Shown: piece by piece, positions 34,471-44,869 of the stretch
How positions within the stretch are numbered: position 1 is the stretch's first letter
Layout: each line of letters opens with the position of its first letter
Assembly (NCBI GenBank): GCA_001466705.2
Contig: LATX02000193.1
Location: 310,001 to 374,000 of the forward strand
From: Moniliophthora roreri
Lineage: Eukaryota > Basidiomycota > Agaricomycetes > Agaricales > Marasmiaceae
Direction of reading: 5' to 3'
DNA length: 64,000 nt
Translations under genes and position numbers: made by a program
The notes under the pieces: model-generated
What the model was told of the DNA's origin: nothing
Database searches by the model: none
Seen by the model: the letters and a program-made list of their open reading frames with translations, nothing else

Positions 34471-34921
34471 TGTGATGAAGTGCAACTTTTCCTTTCTCTT
34501 TTCTTCTAAGTCCCATTATCTTATCTTTTATCTTTCATCTATTTATCTGATTACTTACCTTATTTATACCATCACAGCCACTCTTCCATAGAACATTCCA
34601 TTCAACCCAGATCTCATTCCGGATCATTCTTCCATTTCCATCAGTTATTCTCGCCAAGACAGACTCATTGTATTTATACCTAACACTTGTAGCCTAGTTC
34701 CCCATCTTGACCTCTTGGTCATTTGGGCTAGGCAAGTATCTTTGTACATATCTCAGTAGCTTAACTAACTTGGTCATTTGGGCTAGACATTGACTTGTGT
34801 CTGTTGAGTTCAATGTCGTATCGACCTAGAGTCTACGCTGGATCACCCCTTTCATTATCCTTTTCCCGACTCGAGTGCAGAGAGTTCTACTCACTGTGAT
34901 GAGGGTCATTGCGGCACCACA
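34471..34921 (+). mobile_element. Ty3/gypsy LTR, plus orientation (copy 1)
   Basis: The LTR begins TGTGATGAAG and ends GCACCACA. It is identical as far as I can see to 36837-37287, with the same right-hand flank (CTGTGGATC). No 5-bp target duplication is visible around it here. It faces the LTR at 33699-34150, forming a 450-bp inverted repeat around a 320-bp spacer. Confidence 0.8.
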
Positions 34922-36804
34922 CTGTGGATCTCATTCAACACAGAATGCAAGGCTGAACTTCCTGTGTGCAATCCATTGAAAGTCTGAACACAAAGCCCCA
35001 CATACCTGGTCTAGTGATTAAGATTCCTCTTTTCACTAGGTCCTGATGGAACTGACAGTTGTTCATGTAGTGGCCTGGTTCTTCACAGCAATGATAGATT
35101 ACAGTACTATCTGCTCTTGCTGGCCTTAAATCAGTGTTCTTTGCTTGATAGACATTTGAAGCATTGGGCTTATTCTGACTGTAGACTTGGCTGATCTTTG
35201 CTAACAGCTCTTTCTCCCTTTTCTCTGCTCAATTGTCTGCATTTTTCATCCAGGACTCCATTTTATCAAGCATTGAAACAAAACAAGCTTCTGCTCCCTC
35301 TTCTTGTTTGACTATGTGCTGTGGTAAAGTTGGTCCTACCATGGGAGTGGTGTTTATCACACCTTTAGGATTGAAGACTTGACATCTGTGTTTATTGCTC
35401 CATGGGGCTGTTTCAAACACCTCATCTTCAGACATGTAAAGAACTGCTCCCATGTACATCACAGACTTGACAGCTCACACTAATTCATCTAGCTTGAATA
35501 CATCATCTCTTCTTCGTCCATGTAGGTCTGCCACACACACTCTTCTAGCTTCACTCAATGCTTCACACATTAGCCTCTTTTCAAAGGCCAATGCATATAG
35601 CTTGACTGCTTCCATGTTGGAGATCAAGGGGTTTGGTTTTGCTGATAACAGCTTCTGCACCTCAATCTTAAAAGCGCTATTGAACACAAGAGCCTTATCC
35701 AACCCGTCCATGGGAATGAGTTTATATTTCAAGACTATCTTCTCTAATTTGTCTCTGGAACCCTCATAGTCTGCCACTGCTTCAGGGAAGCAAGTGGTTA
35801 GTTCCTTTTTAAACTCTTCCCAATTAGCTTCTAAGTGGGACTTCTTCGCTGACTCTAATCTGGACATTTCATTTTTAGTAGCATATTCCATCCATTCTAG
35901 TGCTTTCTGAATTTTCACCCAATCATTGGTAATATTAGTGGTTTCAAAAATAGCATCTAGATCATCTAGCCATGGAACTAACTGTTCTGGTTCTTCACAC
36001 TTCCATAATGAAGCAGTCTTAGTTTTCTTTGGTAGGCTACTGTTGTTTAACATGGCCTTTACTTGAGCCAAGGTATTTCTAGTAATACCACCATTTCCAG
36101 AATCAGCCATTTTATTGTTTTGTTGGTTTGTATTATTTGGATTAGGTTCAGGGTTTCAATTAAAATTGTTTTCAAGATGTTCTTGTGAAGTGTCTAGGCT
36201 TAGAGTTAAGTTTGCAAGTAGTGTTTCCACTACTTCAGTATCTGAATCCCTTTCACTGTAGTGTATACCAGATAATCTAATAAAATCATCAAAAGAAAAC
36301 CAGTCTACTCAAATATCCTCTTCTAGACCAGAGAGTTCTGACGTGTTATTGGCAACTAAACTACCTTCTTTGAAGTTAGGTGTTCTAGACTTGGAATGAT
36401 ACACATGCTGTGAAGGAGTTGTCCTTAGTACACCACAGTTTAATTGTGGATTATAACCTCTTTCAGCTTCTGATGGATCATCTGCAGACCTTCAATTCGC
36501 TGTATGCTCTTGTCTATCCTTTGGTTCACTGCTCTGATGGACAACCTCTCAATTGTTGCATCTGAGTTGTAATAAAGAAGATGGACTCTGTGTGTTTTCT
36601 CTCACTTGCCTAGTAACAGGAATCTTTCAATCTGTTTTTTAGGTGTTTAAAGGCTTTTCATGCCACATAGGTTACTTGCTCACATTCAAGCCACAACCAA
36701 AATAATCCACAATCTATTGATCATGAATCAAGTTGTAAGGATTGGTTTTGTAAGCTTTCACAACTGAAATCCACCCTCATGGTGGGCTCCAAATGAAGAG
36801 GCAN
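34922..36804 (-). pseudogene. Gag relic, duplicate copy of 37288-39170
   Basis: This is the same sequence as 37288-39170, including all in-frame TGA codons within it. It lies between the LTR and the N at 36805. See the second copy for the reading. The exact identity over more than 2.3 kb (34471-36804 versus 36837-39170) suggests an unmerged contig end. Confidence 0.75.
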
Positions 36805-36805
36805 T
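36805..36805. other. Single-N scaffold join
   Basis: Right of the N are 31 bases of a plus-strand polyprotein end and polypurine tract, then the second LTR copy. Confidence 0.85.
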
Positions 36806-36836
36806 CGCAGACGATAGACTCTAGGGAGGGGGTAAT

Positions 36837-37287
36837 GTGATGAAGTGCAACTTTTCCTTTCTCTTTTCTTCTAAGTCCCATTATCTTATCTTTTATCTTT
36901 CATCTATTTATCTGATTACTTACCTTATTTATACCATCACAGCCACTCTTCCATAGAACATTCCATTCAACCCAGATCTCATTCCGGATCATTCTTCCAT
37001 TTCCATCAGTTATTCTCGCCAAGACAGACTCATTGTATTTATACCTAACACTTGTAGCCTAGTTCCCCATCTTGACCTCTTGGTCATTTGGGCTAGGCAA
37101 GTATCTTTGTACATATCTCAGTAGCTTAACTAACTTGGTCATTTGGGCTAGACATTGACTTGTGTCTGTTGAGTTCAATGTCGTATCGACCTAGAGTCTA
37201 CGCTGGATCACCCCTTTCATTATCCTTTTCCCGACTCGAGTGCAGAGAGTTCTACTCACTGTGATGAGGGTCATTGCGGCACCACAC
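36837..37287 (+). mobile_element. Ty3/gypsy 3' LTR, plus orientation (copy 2)
   Basis: It is preceded by the polypurine tract AGGGAGGGGGTAA and by the same pol-end bases as the minus-strand element, so this LTR is the 3' LTR of a plus-strand copy. It is followed directly by the gag relic of another element on the minus strand, which indicates insertion of one retroelement into another. Confidence 0.8.
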
Positions 37288-38994
37288 TGTGGATCTCATT
37301 CAACACAGAATGCAAGGCTGAACTTCCTGTGTGCAATCCATTGAAAGTCTGAACACAAAGCCCCACATACCTGGTCTAGTGATTAAGATTCCTCTTTTCA
37401 CTAGGTCCTGATGGAACTGACAGTTGTTCATGTAGTGGCCTGGTTCTTCACAGCAATGATAGATTACAGTACTATCTGCTCTTGCTGGCCTTAAATCAGT
37501 GTTCTTTGCTTGATAGACATTTGAAGCATTGGGCTTATTCTGACTGTAGACTTGGCTGATCTTTGCTAACAGCTCTTTCTCCCTTTTCTCTGCTCAATTG
37601 TCTGCATTTTTCATCCAGGACTCCATTTTATCAAGCATTGAAACAAAACAAGCTTCTGCTCCCTCTTCTTGTTTGACTATGTGCTGTGGTAAAGTTGGTC
37701 CTACCATGGGAGTGGTGTTTATCACACCTTTAGGATTGAAGACTTGACATCTGTGTTTATTGCTCCATGGGGCTGTTTCAAACACCTCATCTTCAGACAT
37801 GTAAAGAACTGCTCCCATGTACATCACAGACTTGACAGCTCACACTAATTCATCTAGCTTGAATACATCATCTCTTCTTCGTCCATGTAGGTCTGCCACA
37901 CACACTCTTCTAGCTTCACTCAATGCTTCACACATTAGCCTCTTTTCAAAGGCCAATGCATATAGCTTGACTGCTTCCATGTTGGAGATCAAGGGGTTTG
38001 GTTTTGCTGATAACAGCTTCTGCACCTCAATCTTAAAAGCGCTATTGAACACAAGAGCCTTATCCAACCCGTCCATGGGAATGAGTTTATATTTCAAGAC
38101 TATCTTCTCTAATTTGTCTCTGGAACCCTCATAGTCTGCCACTGCTTCAGGGAAGCAAGTGGTTAGTTCCTTTTTAAACTCTTCCCAATTAGCTTCTAAG
38201 TGGGACTTCTTCGCTGACTCTAATCTGGACATTTCATTTTTAGTAGCATATTCCATCCATTCTAGTGCTTTCTGAATTTTCACCCAATCATTGGTAATAT
38301 TAGTGGTTTCAAAAATAGCATCTAGATCATCTAGCCATGGAACTAACTGTTCTGGTTCTTCACACTTCCATAATGAAGCAGTCTTAGTTTTCTTTGGTAG
38401 GCTACTGTTGTTTAACATGGCCTTTACTTGAGCCAAGGTATTTCTAGTAATACCACCATTTCCAGAATCAGCCATTTTATTGTTTTGTTGGTTTGTATTA
38501 TTTGGATTAGGTTCAGGGTTTCAATTAAAATTGTTTTCAAGATGTTCTTGTGAAGTGTCTAGGCTTAGAGTTAAGTTTGCAAGTAGTGTTTCCACTACTT
38601 CAGTATCTGAATCCCTTTCACTGTAGTGTATACCAGATAATCTAATAAAATCATCAAAAGAAAACCAGTCTACTCAAATATCCTCTTCTAGACCAGAGAG
38701 TTCTGACGTGTTATTGGCAACTAAACTACCTTCTTTGAAGTTAGGTGTTCTAGACTTGGAATGATACACATGCTGTGAAGGAGTTGTCCTTAGTACACCA
38801 CAGTTTAATTGTGGATTATAACCTCTTTCAGCTTCTGATGGATCATCTGCAGACCTTCAATTCGCTGTATGCTCTTGTCTATCCTTTGGTTCACTGCTCT
38901 GATGGACAACCTCTCAATTGTTGCATCTGAGTTGTAATAAAGAAGATGGACTCTGTGTGTTTTCTCTCACTTGCCTAGTAACAGGAATCTTTCA
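37288..38994 (-). pseudogene. Ty3/gypsy gag with eight in-frame TGA codons
   Basis: One minus-strand frame can be read for about 565 codons from 38994 to 37300. It is interrupted by TGA at 38992, 38914, 38857, 38674, 38521, 37840, 37594 and 37300 (lowest base of each) and by no TAA or TAG. The gag block WLDDLDAIFETTNITNDW, NEMSRLESAKK and LTTCFPEAVADYEGSRDK is typical of agaricomycete gypsy gag. Near 37440 the zinc knuckle reads IYHCCEEPGHYMNNC: the first cysteine is replaced by tyrosine, while the CEEPGH...C part remains. Changing TGA back to CGA (Arg) at each stop would make one open frame. The gene is cut by the LTR insertion at 37287, so pol is lost. Confidence 0.8.
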
Positions 38995-39129
38995 ATCTGT
39001 TTTTTAGGTGTTTAAAGGCTTTTCATGCCACATAGGTTACTTGCTCACATTCAAGCCACAACCAAAATAATCCACAATCTATTGATCATGAATCAAGTTG
39101 TAAGGATTGGTTTTGTAAGCTTTCACAAC

Positions 39130-39165
39130 TGAAATCCACCCTCATGGTGGGCTCCAAATGAAGAG
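39130..39165 (-). other. Primer-binding-site-like sequence of the gag element
   Basis: On the minus strand TCATTTGGAGCCCACCATGA follows the presumed 5' LTR end, as expected for the tRNA primer site of a fungal Ty3/gypsy element. The match to a specific tRNA was not tested. Confidence 0.45.
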
Positions 39166-39170
39166 GCAGT

Positions 39171-39480
39171 GACTCTATCTTCTATGAAGAACTGCTACAC
39201 ACTATCTTCACTCTAAAATGCACTCAAAAAGGGCTCTGCAACAAAGAGCTGCTACTAAACCCACCCCCACCCCCACACACACACACCAAACCCACAATAG
39301 AGGCTTCAAAGAGTGATAAAGCACTGTACAAGTCTACTAGGAGACCAAGTCTATCTCTAGTGCAATTTGGGGTGAAAAAGAGACAGAACCCTTTATATTT
39401 CAATTGATCAGCTTGGGTTGGGTATAAGATTGTAGAGTCTAAAAACTCTAGTTTAGACAACTCAAGTGTTGCACTTAAGA
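39171..39480 (-). mobile_element. Candidate 5' LTR of the gag element
   Basis: The stretch lies directly upstream of the primer-binding-like site on the minus strand. It has a TATAAAGG at about 39389 followed by an initiator-like region, and a (CA)n/(CCCCCA)n tract at 39262-39286. Its ends were not defined because no second LTR of this type is in the window. Confidence 0.4.
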
Positions 39481-39665
39481 GTCACAAAGTATAGGTTTTA
39501 ATAAGTGGTTTATTGATCAGTATTAAATGAATGTATACAGTGATGCAAGATATATGAATCTCGGCTCAACTAGAAGCAACAGACTGGCAAGTGCATAGAG
39601 ACTTGGTCTAGGAAGCTGCGCAGAGGTCTAAATTGACACTGCACAGGGCTATATTGTGCAAGTAC

Positions 39666-40407
39666 CAGTCAGTGCTTGAGCCTACATCTACAAGTACAGC
39701 TCTTTATATACAGAATGATAATTGGAAATAACAAAATAAAAGAAAAACAAGTGTGATCTAGTTTTAAGGTATAAATCATATGTGCTCATGCATAAAAGTC
39801 TGATTCCGCATAGCAATTAACTATGTTGAGTATATTTGGTGACCAAAAGGTTGATTTATTAGGTTTTAGACCCTGTGCAGAGCATTGCTGGGTCAAACAA
39901 TCCTCTCATGTAGCTACTTCCACATAGCCACTGGTTCTGGACCAGTCTCATATGTGGTTATGCTTCCCTTTCCACTGGTTTACTTCCATGTAGCTGCTTT
40001 CTACCATTGGATTGGTGGATATCATGGTTTAGACATCCATCATATTCAATCTCCTTCTGTCCCACAGACAATCTTGTGAGTCATTATTGATGTCCTATGT
40101 GCTTGTTGCCCATCAATCATCCTGCACACACTAGGATAGTCCATTATATCCATCTGAGAGTGACATCAAAGCTCTATGTAGAAACAAGTTCCAACCGTAT
40201 ACTAGTTGAGATAGTGGTAATAAAACGTTAAGTCTATTGATGCATTATCATGCAATGTGATTGCAAAGCAAACAGTCTAGTGCACTTAGACTGTGGATTC
40301 TGCTGATATCTATTTCTTTATATTCAGAATTAGTAGTTTCTGGCCTATTTTATTGACCAAGGACCCTCACAGTGATGCTTCACTGTAATGTAGAGGGCTA
40401 GTATAGT
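39666..40407. repeat. 742-bp segment duplicated across the N at 40408 (copy 1)
   Basis: Identical by eye to 40409-41150 and ending exactly at the N, which is the pattern of an unmerged contig overlap. No gene seen; it is CG-poor sequence. Confidence 0.85.
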
Positions 40408-40408
40408 N
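40408..40408. other. Single-N scaffold join
   Basis: Joins two copies of the same 742-bp segment. Confidence 0.85.
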
Positions 40409-41150
40409 CAGTCAGTGCTTGAGCCTACATCTACAAGTACAGCTCTTTATATACAGAATGATAATTGGAAATAACAAAATAAAAGAAAAACAAGTGTGAT
40501 CTAGTTTTAAGGTATAAATCATATGTGCTCATGCATAAAAGTCTGATTCCGCATAGCAATTAACTATGTTGAGTATATTTGGTGACCAAAAGGTTGATTT
40601 ATTAGGTTTTAGACCCTGTGCAGAGCATTGCTGGGTCAAACAATCCTCTCATGTAGCTACTTCCACATAGCCACTGGTTCTGGACCAGTCTCATATGTGG
40701 TTATGCTTCCCTTTCCACTGGTTTACTTCCATGTAGCTGCTTTCTACCATTGGATTGGTGGATATCATGGTTTAGACATCCATCATATTCAATCTCCTTC
40801 TGTCCCACAGACAATCTTGTGAGTCATTATTGATGTCCTATGTGCTTGTTGCCCATCAATCATCCTGCACACACTAGGATAGTCCATTATATCCATCTGA
40901 GAGTGACATCAAAGCTCTATGTAGAAACAAGTTCCAACCGTATACTAGTTGAGATAGTGGTAATAAAACGTTAAGTCTATTGATGCATTATCATGCAATG
41001 TGATTGCAAAGCAAACAGTCTAGTGCACTTAGACTGTGGATTCTGCTGATATCTATTTCTTTATATTCAGAATTAGTAGTTTCTGGCCTATTTTATTGAC
41101 CAAGGACCCTCACAGTGATGCTTCACTGTAATGTAGAGGGCTAGTATAGT
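40409..41150. repeat. 742-bp segment duplicated across the N at 40408 (copy 2)
   Basis: Second copy, continuing into unique sequence at 41151. Confidence 0.85.
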
Positions 41151-41345
41151 CTACTAGCCTCATCTAAGTTGTGTTACAGTGTCAACTATTAGACTTAATC
41201 AGACTCAGCACCTAAAGCTTAGACACTGTTTTAGAGCTCTTCTGGTTATCAAGTCACGTGGATATCACATGTACTCTGGGCTCTTCCTCTAGTATTTGAT
41301 GTGAAAAGTGCACAATTTCATGTCTAGGCCAAAATTAGGCACATC

Positions 41346-41877
41346 ATTGGCAGTACACCTCTACTACCAGGCATACTCTCTCAGTTCCATAACTGTGACA
41401 CTTCAGGTAGAGAACACTGTACTGCCCAACAGTCATGCCAACATTCCTCATAGCCTTATCCCAATCCTCCTCAACAGTCTCAGATATTCTGTAAGTGGCA
41501 ACCTTGAGTTCTGATGGGTTGTAGTTGGAGGAAGCTGGGACATTGTTGAAATTTGCCTCAGCTGCCTCAAGCTGACTGGCAGTAAATTCTTCAACATTAT
41601 TCCAGTACAGCTCATCTTGAGATAAAATAGTGAGAGTGAATATTTCTGGAAGTGAAAATTAACTTACCATCTAAGTTCTGAATAGTTTGAGAGTGAGCAA
41701 CAAACATTCAAGAGGTTTGTAGGGGAGAACAGGCAGTGGGAAAGGTTGGTGATTGAGTTGGTCAAAGTTGGAGTACAAGAGATGGCCAGAGTATGAGAGA
41801 GTATGGTGTTCTCTACCTGAAGTGTCATGGTTATGGAACTGAGAGAGTATGCCTGGTAGTAGAGGTGTACTGCCAAT
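41346..41877. repeat. Inverted repeat, 72-bp arms
   Basis: Arms at 41346-41417 and 41806-41877 are reverse complements over 72 bp with one dinucleotide difference. Where one arm reads CACAGTT the other reads CATGGTT in the same orientation, that is, CA against TG, the two decay products of CG. The 388-bp centre has no gene. It may be a small non-autonomous element or a snap-back structure. Confidence 0.8.
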
Positions 41878-42290
41878 GCAATCAAAGCTTTGAAAATTTT
41901 GTTGATCACATGGCTGCTATCAGGCCTTCTGTATCCATTGGACCCCTATCTATATTGTATACTTTGTTAGATAATAGGGTGTAAAAGCTTTTTGTGAACT
42001 GAACATTCTGCTTGTTGATCAAGTAATACACTTCTGTTCTATCCATCACTTGAGTGGTTCAAAACAGTGCAACTCACAATCAATCAAATTCAAATCCAAG
42101 AGTGTTATGAATTTTCTTGATTTTTATTTATTTCCGAAATCCCTTGTTCTGTGTCACTTTACTGCTCTCTATTCCTCTACTACATGGTTGTCATCAAAGT
42201 CTACAAGCCCAGTGATAAGTGTCCTAGTGCTCCTAAAGTCCCAAAATCAAAGTACTCCTTTGTCCTGGCCCAATGAACCATCTGACCATA
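41878..42290. other. CG-poor spacer, nothing recognised
   Basis: A plus-strand frame 42050-42382 overlaps the start of relic Z but has no known content of its own. Confidence 0.4.
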
Positions 42291-43858
42291 CCTTTGATTT
42301 TACCAGCCCACAAAGAACCTGCTCACAAAGACCCAACATAAAGAGCAAGAGGAATGTGGAAAGGCAAAGTGGGAAGCATTGAAAAAGAATGTGGAGGAGC
42401 TGAATAACAAGCTCAAGCACAGATGTGCTGCCTTAGCTACAAAGTACAGGCTGAAGGAACACTATTTCTTAGATATGTTCTTTCAAGGTGGCATTCAGAC
42501 TGTGAGGGCTCAGAAAAAAATCAATAAATATAATGCATGGAAATTCATCAAGTCTCACAATCTGAGTAACAGTATGTGTTTGTCTGTCTCAAATGCATCC
42601 CGAAACTGATGTCTTGTAGGCAGCATCACTAATCTCAACATGGTCCAAATTGCCTGGAAATATGGCAATGAATATTGGGAGCTACACAGGCCTGAAAATC
42701 ATACTGCAATGCATGAGCTTGTCAAACAATACAAGAGAATCTCATAGCAGGTTGCATACTGAAAGATTCAATGCCCTACTGCAAAAGCCTATGCTCAAAT
42801 GTTTGTCAAAAGCACATCAAACCTTGGTGAAATGGTTTGTTGTATTGTTGTAGTCCTTCTGTAGGCTGACCTCTTTGTTATTCAGTTTGATGCTTTCAAA
42901 TAGTGAGTTGGTGTTGAAGGTTTCTTTTGTGTTGTTCACAGTCACACCAACACGTTCACAGCACCTAAATGGTATTTCTCAAACCCCAAGATTGAGCCCT
43001 ACTTGAAGGTTATAGTGCATGGTTGGGATACAGATTGTGTTGGATACAGGCTCAAAGCCTTTGCAATTGCCAGCTGCAGTCCAGAGAAAATGTCAGAAAA
43101 AGCAGACAAGAAATCTAAGATCTTGAAGCATCAGATTTGGGATAAAGTTAAGGAGTTGCTCAGTGAGTACATCATATGGTTGATGGATAACTTGTTGAAT
43201 TAATAACTTCTAAGCAATGAACTCAGTGGAAAAACAATTAATACAATACCTTGAGATAACTTTGGCTCCCAGATCACCCTGCTACATGGCATTATTCCTC
43301 AGAACTGGCCAGAGGAATTCCAAAATCCAAGTTGCTTGAGCAGCAAAGTTGCTCTGCTGCAGGATCTTCTTGCTGGCCTTGAGGATGGGTCCATTGGATT
43401 CAAGCAGCTTGATCCTGACAAGCTTGAGGAATGGACAGTGAAGCATAAGGAGGAGATGAGGAAGAAGCAGGAGGGAAAAAAGAACAGTGCTGACAAGGCC
43501 AGTGGTAAGAAAGGGAAGAAGTCATCTGCATCAAAAGAGCCAGTAAAGAGGGGTAAGGCACCTATTGAGAGGATCATGGGTACCGCCAAGTCTGTCAATT
43601 GTTTGTCATCTTCCAGCTCAGTCATCAAGCTCTAGTGAATCCAAATCTGAATCTAAAAACAATGAGTCAAACATGAAGAGGTTGAATATGAAGAAGGCAG
43701 GGAATAGGAAAAAGGACAAGGTGTTGAAGAGGAAGGCATTAAAGGGAGGTGGAAATTCAGATGTGACTGTTAACAAGGAGTTGAATGCCTTTGGACAGAA
43801 GGAGTGGCCTAAACCAAAGAAGATACCCAAGAAGGTCATTAATACACCAATTTTATAA
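42290..43858 (+). pseudogene. Relic Z of the TE-associated hypothetical family
   Basis: On the plus strand the blocks are: EECGKAKWEALKKNVEELNN and EHYFLDMFFQGGIQTV...KINKYNAWKFIKSHNLSN (42330-42570); an intron; a diverged middle; KWYFSNPKIEPYL followed by WDTDCVGYRLKAFAIASCS (42966-43080); and HGIIPQNWPEEFQNPS...SSKVALLQDLLAGLEDGSIGF (43285-43420), which matches the VPSLEKALNMIQNGECGF block of relic X. A Lys-rich tail with KKGKKSSASKEP follows to a stop at 43856-43858. Stops and frame shifts lie between blocks (for example near 42750 and 43200), so it is not intact. It is on the opposite strand to relics X and Y. Confidence 0.6.
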
Positions 43859-44640
43859 ACCTTTCAAATTCTACACATATGAGTGTCATTTGGCATATTT
43901 AAACAGTTGAAATGATAAGAAACATGGAAATAGAAGGACTGATATGAGCCCGAGTAGTCAGTCAAAACCTATATATGCTTGATGGCATGGAACTATAAGT
44001 TAATTGTACTTACGGTATGCCCCACATGGGTACCAAGTCACTTATAGAGTCTCCAATTTGTGCCTTGAGCCTCCCAAAACCTGTAGGGACCTCTATACAG
44101 TGTGTTCAAGAGAGACACATTGGTAGTTGAACATATATATGGTATATCAAGGGGATATTTCACTTTTAAACAAATCTTCAATTACTCTCAGAGAGCTCCT
44201 TCCAAGCTCAGGATGATACCTACAATATACCAAGAGAAAAGATATGATGATATCTAAGTCAGATATACAATGGAGTATTAGCTCAAGTATATGATCACTC
44301 TGCATTCTGAGATGGTGATGCAATGATCCCTCCAAAGATAGGAGAAAGCAATAAGATGGAACTCAGATAGGATCAATAGACAAGAAAAGACACATGAGAG
44401 ATAAGCATAAGTCAGTCAGATAGGACAGATGGAACAAGGAAATATATGATGACTCCTATGGAAGTTGAGAGTATTTCCAACCATTGAAAAACAGGATAAG
44501 GAACTCCTATGCAGTAGCAACAGATTCCAAACCTAGATACCCATATACCACACGGAGGGCCTAGCTCGAGTCATGCTTCCGATACCCAAGATTGTATTTA
44601 TTGGTGACCCACATACCTATATATAGTATAGGATTACTGT
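43859..44640. other. CG-poor sequence, nothing recognised
   Basis: No open frame above about 62 codons and no splice-consistent gene model. Confidence 0.4.
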
Positions 44641-44869
44641 TGTGACAAGGGACTGAACCCATATACATTCATTTTGTGATTTTTCCTGTGACCAGTATGA
44701 TATATACCTATTATTATAATTTGATTGTAGATATTTGTTTCCAGCAGTATATAAGGACAGCCATTTTGTAGGTGGGAGCAAGAGGAATCTGCTCCACCAC
44801 TACGCGATATTTGTATGTGGCTATTGTTTGTGTAGAGAAATCACATTCAATCAGATTTTCCTCCTCACA
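44641..44869 (+). mobile_element. Candidate LTR (229 bp)
   Basis: The segment starts TGTGACAAGG and ends CTCCTCACA, so it has the inverted ends TGTGA...TCACA. A TATATAAGG lies at 44750, where an LTR promoter would be expected. The next bases, TCAGGCCCTAGGGACTC, could be a primer-binding region. No partner LTR was found, and the flanks (ACTGT and TCAGG) do not match as a target duplication, so it is the 5' end of a deleted element or a damaged solo LTR. Confidence 0.5.

Noticed and set aside
34105..34591. Plus-strand genes over the chromodomain region
   Set aside because: Antisense shadows of the clearly recognisable minus-strand chromodomain and LTR.
37300..38994. UGA recoding (stop codon read as an amino acid) in the gag frame
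   Set aside because: Neighbouring host genes use TGA as a normal stop (TDP1, GPI1, MYND gene), and CpG decay explains TGA-only stops without a new code.
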